This document shows positions 55,278-64,000 of a stretch of 64,000 nt of DNA, in pieces. A program made the translations under genes and the position numbers. Under the pieces are notes generated by a model. That model did not search any database and was not told the DNA's origin. It saw only the letters and a program-made list of their open reading frames with translations. The stretch's first letter is position 1, and the number at the start of each line of letters is the position of its first letter. Source of the stretch: Hysterium pulicare CBS 123377 (Eukaryota; Ascomycota; Dothideomycetes; Hysteriales; Hysteriaceae); the NCBI GenBank assembly GCA_000467715.1, contig AJFK01000318.1, positions 124,001-188,000 on the forward strand, written 5' to 3'.

Positions 55278-57481
55278 GGGAGGCTGCTGAGCTCCTAGCC
55301 TGGGCAGACCATTGCTTGGCAACTCAAAAGCCCTTTCGGGAGACTGTGATTGCCCACATGAACAGGAAATTCGGGAGAGATTACGATTGGCGCCGTATTG
55401 CGAACAAGCTCAACCATCTCTGCCAAAAGTATACGGTGCCTTCCAAGAGGCGTGGGTCGAAAATTATTCTTCGAGGAACCCCCTACCTCGCGCTTGACCG
55501 AATTCCACTCCCCCAAGAAGAGAGACTAGCATTTGAGAAAGCCAAGACTGAATTGCAAATATTGGAGTCGTTTTCGTTACGATCGACATCGCAGAGAGGT
55601 TTAACCAAGCTGAATCGTAGGCACAAGAACATGAGGACATCTACAGAGACTCTACACTCCGAACGTTCGTTGATTGTAGTGTTGCCAGTGGAGTCCAGTG
55701 CTCAGATACGAAAGTCGAATGAGACCCAAGAAGGTTCAACGAAGCAAAAACAATCAGTACGTACGACCCAGAACTTAACACGAAATAAAGTTGGCATATC
55801 AAAATAAGCCTGAATTTGTCGTCTTGTAAGATCATATATTTACCCCGACCTGTCCGTGGAATCTTCTTACCTTGTACAAACCTAAAGCAGTATTGTTACA
55901 GTCTGCTAACGCCGAGTACTAGGCCACTGCCATTATTCCGCAAGTCGCAGGTCCACATGACGACCAAATAACGCTGCCAACCATGATATCGCATCCCATG
56001 GCGGTAGCCCACAAGCATGCTGTCGACAAAACTATCGCACCGCCTTTCGATCCATTCGAGAGCAGTCATATGACAGATCCCGATACCGAGAGATTCGAAA
56101 ACTCTCTAATCAACGATGCGCCTCTCGATACATGGGGATTAAATTCATATAGTAAACCCCTTCAGAGCATAAGAAACGTTGAAGTTGAGCTGAAAATGGA
56201 GCAACGTCAGAACAGAAGTCTTATTATAAAACGTGACAACGAGATATTGTCTCTGTCTGCTCAGCTCGCGGCGTCTAAGGCCGAATTGGAAAATTACAAA
56301 GACCGTGAAGAGAGTGCCATGAGGCAAGACGATCTGCAGAAGGCGTACTTGGATTGTGCAAGATCCAACGACGCGAAACGAGATCAATTGCGCGCGATTC
56401 TGGGCTCCATCGATCCGAAAATGATACGGGAACCGGCTACTGTTTTTCCTAGTCGTTCTGCAGTGACGGCGATCAGACAAAAATGGCGGACCATTGGGGA
56501 AAGCATTAAAATGACGTTTAGTTTTGTAGGAAGCCAAACCTGTCAGCAGCCCCAACATTTTCGTACCGAGAACGGGCTTGATAGGGATTGTGTTGCCTCC
56601 CGAGTCCTTGGATTGGGACTTGCATACCCGAGTTTCATCGACTCAGTCAGAGCAACCTAGTGGAATGGTCAACACGGAACGTCCTGCGAGCGTTGACAAG
56701 CGCAGCCTTGCTACGTTACGTTTTGGAAAACGATATTCCAAATTACGATCAGGAGAAGTCCAGACTCTTGGAGAGAATGAGAATACGCACGGCGATGATA
56801 GGTAAGAGCGGTCTGGCTGAACAGGACTGTATCAAAACTGAACATCATGTAGCAGGGCCGAAGATGCTTCAGATGATAGATCTGTTGTCACAACAAGACT
56901 TGATGAAAGAAGACAGCTTCCGCAGCAAGACAATTCCGAACCAGGCAAAGAAGATAACGAAACACATTTCACACTTGCTGGCGCCCTTCTTTCCTGACGG
57001 CACTGACAAGGACGGCCTGCAGACGTGGGGCTAGAATGAGTATAACGCCACGATGCGAAGGCTTCGCTGTGAAGACTGGTTAAAAGACACTCTATTGCTC
57101 AAGGCCGATCTGCTGATCAGCGATAGCACTTACGGGTTCGTCTTTTTCAAACCGGGCGAGCCATTTGACCCCGTCTACATGCAGGCGGAGAAAGTGGATT
57201 CCTCGCAGACCCAATCGCTACCGGCGGAGTCTGCTCAAGTCGCTTTGTGTTTGTTTCCGACAGTCGTCATATATGACGAGGAAGCACTTCGTGACGTGAC
57301 GGGGGCCTTGACGACGCCATCTGACCTTGAGCATATGGTGATTGATGATAGGAGGAAGTTTTCGGTGGTCGATTCAGCAGCTTCGATTAGTATACGGGGA
57401 TGGAAGATTGTTTCGCAGGCAGTCGTGCTTGTCGAGCATAGTGACACAGGCTGTCCAAAAGTCGGTTCGTGTCCCCAATGA
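55278..57481 (+). CDS. Fungal coiled-coil protein gene with an in-frame stop codon
   Basis: Exons read as 55278-55756 (open to the left; 5' end unresolved), 55926-56524, 56588-56803 and 56858 onward. The first introns join in phase; the 55757-55925 intron has a CTAAC branch site and CTAG acceptor. Exon 1 encodes FRETVIAHMNRKFGRDYDWR and IANKLNHLCQKYT, exon 2 a charged coiled coil (KPLQSIRNVEVELKMEQRQN, QLAASKAELENYKDREESAM), then LRALTSAALLRYVLENDIPN. A TAG at 57032-57034 interrupts the frame, which then continues without a break in the same frame (NEYNATMRRLRCEDWLKDTL to 57481). The family is unknown to me. The stop means decay, read-through or an unseen splice. Confidence 0.5.
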
Positions 57482-58271
57482 CCAGAAGTTGATTTCAGCG
57501 AGCTCATCAGGCAATTGGCAGGGACTGGTAATGGGGCCTAATCCAGATATTCGCCAAGAAACAGACCCTACCAATAGCGACCAAGCGCCTCTCATCTGAG
57601 AGCAGACCTCACACAGTTCAACACGAAGTTTTCCACATCACTCTCAAACTTGCACAAGTCATGATGAGTTCCAAGATAAGCCTACTGTACTCACTCCAGA
57701 AAGGACTGTCCATGCACGAAACTACTACTCTATCTGAAACTAAAATATTATATATACAACCTTCCTTCATCAACGCCATCCCCATCCGGCGTCACTTGTC
57801 ACTCAACTGTGCTGTACATATTCCAATTAGGACATTCGTAACGGCTGGCAGTTCTATTCGTAAGAACTATAGGAGTCTTCGGGGTAGATGCAAGATAACG
57901 TGAAACAGCCCAGTCAAGTGCATGAATATGAAGCGGATCATTGAACATCTCTGATGATGCACTGAATTAAAATATGAATTGATATGGCCCAAAAGTCTTC
58001 ACTTTTGAATCCAGGTAGCAGTATTTCCCTGCTAAAAGCGCTGGATGCTATAATTCTCTCTGCGTAGAAATAACGGAAGGCTCTAGGTCTGTGCCAATCC
58101 ACCTGTACAGCCCTCGTGCGAAAGGAAGCAAAGGTTTCGTTGTGAATTTTTGCCACAATCCACACCGCGTATCCAAGTTCGAGAGTGGAAAGCTAAAGTT
58201 TGTGCGGATACCGGTCAATGGCGCTCGGGCATCTGGTGCTGCCGACGAAGGTATGCTTTCTATCCCGAGAC
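57482..58271. other. Intergenic region, convergent genes
   Basis: 3' flanks of the coiled-coil gene and the 2EXR gene. An alternative last exon of the coiled-coil gene (to about 57,600) is possible. Nothing else seen. Confidence 0.4.
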
Positions 58272-59156
58272 TCAGTACTCGTTAACGCGGACTCTGGGAC
58301 CGAAAGGACTGACCTCATCAAGCGTGACAGCCAACTTGCAATTATCCTCCACCACCTTTCTAATCTCCTCATGCACATTCCCCTCTAGGCTAACCACGCA
58401 AGTCTTCGGTAGCCATCGCAGAATATGAAAGGCATTGGCATACACATTCGTCGTGCAGCTGATATTCCTGTCCTCAGGGAACATGTACGGGAGCTTGATG
58501 TTGAATGTCTTTAACCCCCAGCAATACCTCAGCCCCAATCGTACCAAGTCCGCGAAACCCTCGAGAATATCGTGGTGAGTGGGGATAGTGAGACAAACAT
58601 GCTTGATCAAGCTCCTCGACCGCTGATGCAAAGAACCTAGTGTATGGATCGCCGAGTCGAGTTGTAAAACGAACGAATTATCCGCATATAGTACCTGTCG
58701 CGCCTCGCGGTAGACTTGCTGATTGACGCGTAGAAGGTTGGGTACAATCGATTCGGCATTGAGGTCACTGAAGCCAATCCTGTCCAATGTGATACTGCCG
58801 CGATAACTAACAGTACGCTGTGCAACCCGGACTTCACTATCCTCGTACTCGACCGGATGACCGTCATCGGCGTAGTCTGAGCTGTCGGGATCCGCGCTCC
58901 GAGGCATATGTAGCAGAATTGGCTTTGGACGACAGAGGGCCATCCGGTATATGTGAATCCTTAGTTCAGTGGGAAGCTGCATGAAGGGGAAAGGCTTGTC
59001 CGCCACCAAGGCCGGAGAAGAGTTGGTGTCTGCATGCTGGCTGTCCGGAGGCGTAGGTAGAGTGTTTTCCATCGCGCTGAAGGCCCGTCGTCGCTTGGCG
59101 CGAGATGGAGATGAATTAGCGACACGGCTGAAGGTGCGCTTTGAGCGCCGAGTCAT
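58272..59156 (-). CDS. 2EXR / F-box-like domain protein
   Basis: Single-exon frame of 294 residues. A basic N-terminus (MTRRSKRTFSRVANSS) is followed by KPFPFMQLPTELRIHIYRMA, the F-box-like start of 2EXR-type fungal proteins, and later VPNLLRVNQQVYREARQVLY, a second family signature. Such proteins are numerous in ascomycetes and mostly uncharacterised; some may work with Skp1. A GTCAGT donor 39 nt before the stop and a GGCAG acceptor 77 nt further could replace the last 13 residues with a short alternative end at about 58,223. Confidence 0.8.
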   Translation of the reverse strand: MTRRSKRTFSRVANSSPSRAKRRRAFSAMENTLPTPPDSQHADTNSSPALVADKPFPFMQLPTELRIHIYRMALCRPKPILLHMPRSADPDSSDYADDGHPVEYEDSEVRVAQRTVSYRGSITLDRIGFSDLNAESIVPNLLRVNQQVYREARQVLYADNSFVLQLDSAIHTLGSLHQRSRSLIKHVCLTIPTHHDILEGFADLVRLGLRYCWGLKTFNIKLPYMFPEDRNISCTTNVYANAFHILRWLPKTCVVSLEGNVHEEIRKVVEDNCKLAVTLDEVSPFGPRVRVNEY

Positions 59157-59873
59157 TTGTGTAGAGGTGAACGACGGCGAGATATAGGTGAGAAGGGTGT
59201 AGGCAGTCGCAGGATGGATGGTGAGGTTGGTAGACTAAAAGGTAGAGGACTCTAGGATATTCAAGAAGCGGAGTGAGACCAATATTATCCAAAGAAAAGT
59301 ATTCAAGTAACAGAAACTCGCGACAATAACATGTGAGAAGCGTGACATTCACCTGGTGTTGGCATTGTGGTCGGCGACTTGCATGTGGTAGAAATCCGGA
59401 CCAGCCCCGCCACCTTGGCAACACCAATCTAGAGTCGGACTAGGTCCAAACCCTTCAGAATCCTGCACAGATGAATGTTAATGTGAAAACCGCACTAACA
59501 TATAGTTATACTGTCATGAATTAGGGTATTCTCTTCTTTTACTCATTCCCACCAATTGCTATCCCACGATCTATAGATATTTGCAGACACGCATCAAATA
59601 AAGAGAAGATTGCTAGGAGGCGTTGCTATGAACAGGACAATCGTCTGCCGTATGGCGAACAACAAGCCTGCAACCATGTGAAGACCCCCGGAAGTGCAGA
59701 CCATCATGATACAGCTACAACATCAAATGCCCATTTGAGGAACCACGGCCATTCCAAAGGTTCGATTGACCTTGGAGCGGCTAACGAATGGCTAGAGAAG
59801 GAAAGGAAAGTCAAAGAGTCTCAGCGACAGCGCTTAAAGCATCGAACAAGAAACGGTCAAGCTCCCCAAGACC
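59157..59873. other. Intergenic region between 2EXR gene and epsin
   Basis: Promoter of the 2EXR gene and 3' flank of epsin. A plus-strand frame at 59678-59887 encodes a basic peptide but starts at GTG and runs into the epsin stop; not supported as a gene. Confidence 0.4.
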
Positions 59874-61769
59874 CTATAAGTCTATAAGACTACCATTTTG
59901 CTGCTGCTGGTTGTTGTGCTGAGCTCCTCCGAATGGGTTTCCACCGCTGTAAGGGCTGGCCCCAAAGGAGCCAGCAGGACCGGTTTGAGCTGGCGCTATT
60001 CTATTCTGACCGAATCCAGTCTGCTGCGGCATTCCCGTGAACTGCGAGTTCAGGAACGGATTGTTGCCAGTTTGGTTCGCATTTAGCCTGTTCAGGCCTG
60101 CACCAGCTGAGTTGACAAAGGTGCCAGGAGCAGTATGTTGGGCAGGGATACGCAAGTTGCCGACGTTTCCGAACGTATCCTGACCTTCGCCCGAGGCAAG
60201 CAGAGCGTTGAGCTGGGCATGATGAGGGTTTTGCTCCTTTTGCGGCTGAGCTGTCTGTTGCGGCGAGAATGACACAGGCGGATTGAAGCTGGTATTGTTG
60301 AACTGGGTCTGCGTCTTTTGCTCGTGTAAGGTGCTGAGGGTTGGTTGCTTCGGTGGCTGCGCGCTTTGCGGCCGATTGAAGGACGATGCAAATGGATTGT
60401 TAGAGCCTGTCGGCTGAGGCATGAGGGAGTCTCCGGGATTCTGTTGGTTGGACGCCCATGGATTGTGGCTGCCGGGTTGTAGAGTATTTTGTTGCTCAAG
60501 AGGCTGCTGTTGTTGCTGTCCAAAGTTGCCAAACGCATTTGGTTGCTGTCCATACGGATTGTTCGCATTGAAGGCAGTCTGCTGAGGTTGCAGAAACCCT
60601 TGATTACCAAATTGATCGAAGCCAGTTGGCTGTTGCTGTTGCTGTTGCTGAAAGCCATTATAGCCACCATATCCATTCTGAAATCCTGTCGGCTGGGATT
60701 GCATGCCGGTCGGCTGTGAATAAGCATTATTGAGGAAACCAGTATTCTGAGGCTGCTGAGGCTGTTGCGGCTGCTGCTGATCAACCAGATTTCCAAACCA
60801 GTCAACAGTACCTTGTTGCTGATATCCTTGATTGTTTCCGGTGGGTTGATATGCAGCAGATTGAGAGGGAGCATCCGAAAATAGTGACTCGGCATTATTA
60901 TCTTCAAGCTCTCTCCTTCGAAGTTCCTCTTCTTCTTTGCTCAATTTTATTGCTTTTGCAAGGTCATCATCGTTGTCCGTAGTTCCTGCAGCTCTTTCCC
61001 GTCGCTTCCTGTCCTCCTCGGCCTCGTTCTTGCTAGCCTCAAGGGCAAGCCTCAACTCAAGGTCCTCTTCATTCTCTCTCTTGGGCCGATTTTCCCGTGG
61101 GCGTCTATGACCTTCCCCGCTATTGTGTCCATGACCACCGAATTCTTCAATCCCAGTGACACGAGATTTCCAGGATTTGCGATCTGCTCGTTCTGCGCGC
61201 AATCGTTCCTCATCGAGAATGAGGGATGTTAGTTCCTTAGCTGATATCCTGACTATAATGACCATTAGCAAATGTCAAGTCTCTCCAGCAAGCACTTCAA
61301 TTTACCGTTTTGACCCACGTCGCGCCCGTCTTCATCAATGTACTGGAACTCCCGTAATGTCTTAATGATATATACATTCTTCCGTGCCCAGGTGACTACT
61401 AGTTCAGAACCCTCGTGCAAGCAGTAATCGAGAACCTTGAGTGATTTCAAGACATGACGCCAGTTCTTTCCTTTATCGTTAAGCCGCTTATCTAACATGT
61501 CCATGACTTGGTAGAAATCGGTGGAGCTGTACGAGTGTCGTCAGTAGGGTCGTCTGATCGAGCGAAAGGTCCTTCTCACTTATTGAATGTGATTTGCGCA
61601 ATCTCAGCCATGTCGGATCCAACCGGACCCCACGGGTCATTGCTGGTAGCTGCAACTGTTAGTAATGATGCATTAGAGCTACGTAGAGAGTCATACCATT
61701 CCGAACCTTGACCTCAACCGCCGAATAACCCTTCGTGACATTCTTTACGCTCCTCACAACCTTGGCCAT
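59874..61769 (-). CDS. ENT1: Epsin (ENTH-domain endocytic adaptor)
   Basis: Four exons on the minus strand (61769-61697, 61649-61580, 61526-61306, 61252-59874) join in phase to 580 residues. The ENTH domain starts MAKVVRSVKNVTKGYSAVEV and contains DMLDKRLNDKGKNWRHVLKS and LKVLDYCLHEGSELVVTWAR. Two ubiquitin-interacting motifs follow (EEDLELRLALEASKNEAEED, DDDLAKAIKLSKEEEELRR), then a long Gln/Asn-rich region with three NPF tripeptides (NPFASS, NPFLNS, NPFGGA) that bind EH domains. The protein ends with the clathrin-box-like SLIDL, as in yeast Ent1/Ent2. Epsin binds PI(4,5)P2 and helps bend membrane and collect ubiquitinated cargo in clathrin-mediated endocytosis at the cell cortex. Confidence 0.95.
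60440..60840 (-). repeat. CAG/CAA-rich low-complexity segment in epsin
   Basis: Polyglutamine runs (for example QQQQQQQPTGF and QQPQQPQQPQ) interleaved with PTGF/PTGM units. The minus-strand DNA is rich in CAA and CAG triplets and the frame is open in other frames as well, which explains the long antisense and alternate-frame open frames here. Length polymorphism is likely. Confidence 0.75.
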
Positions 61770-63060
61770 TGTGACTGAGTAGTTGCAGGTACTTGCTCTT
61801 ACTGAAGCACTGCGGTATGGTTCTCTGAAGAGGAAAGGTATTTGTACGTGTAGTACGGTCGATCAGAATAATAGGGTTCGAAGTTTTGAGGATGCGCAGA
61901 AGGTGGACGTTGGCTGGAGTTGGACGATGATGCAACCTGCTTCCACAGACTAGCTTGGAAAGAGATGCGGATGACGGATTCCTCCCACAGGCGCAGCTGT
62001 GAAATGAGTGATTTAAAAGACAGTCGTAGTTCAAAGAAATCTGGGTGATTGGAGGCAGTGAAAGGTGGCGGGCGGTACCAGAGGATCAAGGTGAGTAAGG
62101 GTGCCGGGTCTTCGTCACGTTCATGCCCAGGTGAGGCTGGGCTCTCGGCTGTCACCAACAGTTGTGGCTTTCAGCGGTTCGTTAGGATGCCGATGGTCAC
62201 AGCTTCAAGCACAATTCAACCTCATGAGAAAGCTGATAAGAAATGTAACCATAATATAGTGCCTTCAATGAAGGCTTTGCGGCATTGTCAAATGTGAACG
62301 TAATCACAATTGCCTCCCGCTGACTAACCGCCACCCAGAGCTTTATATACGTACTACCTCCCGAGAAACCCGAGAAGGTGTGCAATGAGGCACCTTTCCG
62401 TTTTATCTGGGGAAGTAGAGACATTAATTAGTTGTATTTGGAAGATGTGTCAGTCCATTGAGCACTGCTTGAGAAATTGTCATCATGGCGAATTCTCGTC
62501 ATGCACGCAGGTAGACTTCCCATTTGCATCTAACAAAGTTTGCACATTATCGGGCGCACTGCGCATTTAGTCTATAAAGTGGATGTTAATCCTTCATTAA
62601 GGTGTAAACCAGTCTAGTGAGAATTGCCTTGTCAAAAAAACCAAATGTAATGCCATAAGAGACCGAGGACGCCCTCTCCATCCTCTTCAAGGACGCCGTG
62701 TGTGTTCAGCCTATCTGAAAGGGACCCCGGAAAAGGTAGATAATTTTCCATCCACCGACATAAAAAAGAGATGAGAGAACTGATCTGATGCAGATGGGAG
62801 GGAATACCTGAACCGATGACAAAGGGAATAATACCAATGGACAGGACGCTGTGTAGGGGAAAGGATTCTCTGAGAGCTCCAGCAAAATGAAGTGTTAAGC
62901 CACCATGCAGGATGCCCTGAGACCGAAACAAATGCCAAAAGGAGATAAAGAGGGATTAGAATTTTCCTTGGTAGAAAACAGGGGTATAGCCACTGCCAGC
63001 AACACCAATAGAGAAAAGTTTTCGAGCTATAGGTACAAGGGTACAATGTAAAATGAGAGT
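61770..63060. other. Intergenic region between epsin and the C2H2 factor
   Basis: Promoter and leader of epsin on the left; 3' UTR of the C2H2 factor on the right. Open frames across 61,700-63,080 overlap and show no recognised feature. Confidence 0.5.

Positions 63061-64000
<940 letters not shown>

Noticed and set aside
59678-59887. Basic plus-strand open frame near the epsin stop
   Set aside because: It starts with GTG, has 69 codons and overlaps the epsin 3' end; no homology recognised.
60092-60907. Long alternate-frame minus-strand open frame (271 codons)
   Set aside because: It overlaps the epsin Gln/Asn-rich region in another frame. Low-complexity CAA/CAG DNA has few stops in any frame.

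Overview
This window is chromosomal DNA from a filamentous ascomycete (Pezizomycotina). Genes are 1 to 4 kb and lie on both strands. Most carry short spliceosomal introns of about 50-75 nt with GTAAGT/GTATGT-like donors and TAG/CAG acceptors. The gene set is fungal: Mediator Med1, epsin, a Zn2Cys6 regulator, a GPI-anchored Cys-rich protein and a 2EXR/F-box-like protein. A helotialean (Leotiomycetes) source is my guess from general gene style and is not proven. I saw no bacterial operons, CRISPR array, rRNA or recognisable transposon.

Left part (1-23,000): the 3' end of a Cys/Trp-rich protein gene; a family-8 glycosyltransferase; ribosomal protein uL30/L7 head-to-head with the tRNA m5C methyltransferase Trm4/Ncl1; a GPI-anchored Cys-rich protein; an intron-containing tRNA-Glu(CTC); the mitochondrial Obg GTPase Mtg2; a short-chain dehydrogenase; a Ser/Thr-rich single-pass wall-sensor-like protein; a D-lactate dehydrogenase; and a 1279-residue fungal protein with four copies of a DF[IL]R motif.

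Middle (23,000-46,000): a gene-poor stretch with two poorly resolved genes, then glutamine synthetase, a small zinc-ribbon-like protein, Med1, a region with two dsRBD-like segments on the minus strand, a Dabb-domain protein, the farnesyltransferase beta subunit, a cupin, a monocarboxylate-type MFS transporter and a small membrane-anchored coiled-coil protein.

Right part (46,000-64,000): a long non-coding leader before a Zn2Cys6 regulator; an Hsp70-like gene that looks C-terminally decayed; a divergent coiled-coil gene with an in-frame stop; a 2EXR protein; epsin; and a C2H2 zinc-finger factor cut by the window edge.

Housekeeping functions (translation, tRNA modification, mitoribosome assembly, prenylation, endocytosis, transcription, nitrogen assimilation) dominate. 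They are interspersed with fast-evolving, fungus-specific genes and long intergenic regions. Exon coordinates were derived by reading splice sites and frames by eye. Functional calls rest on motif recognition, without database searches.
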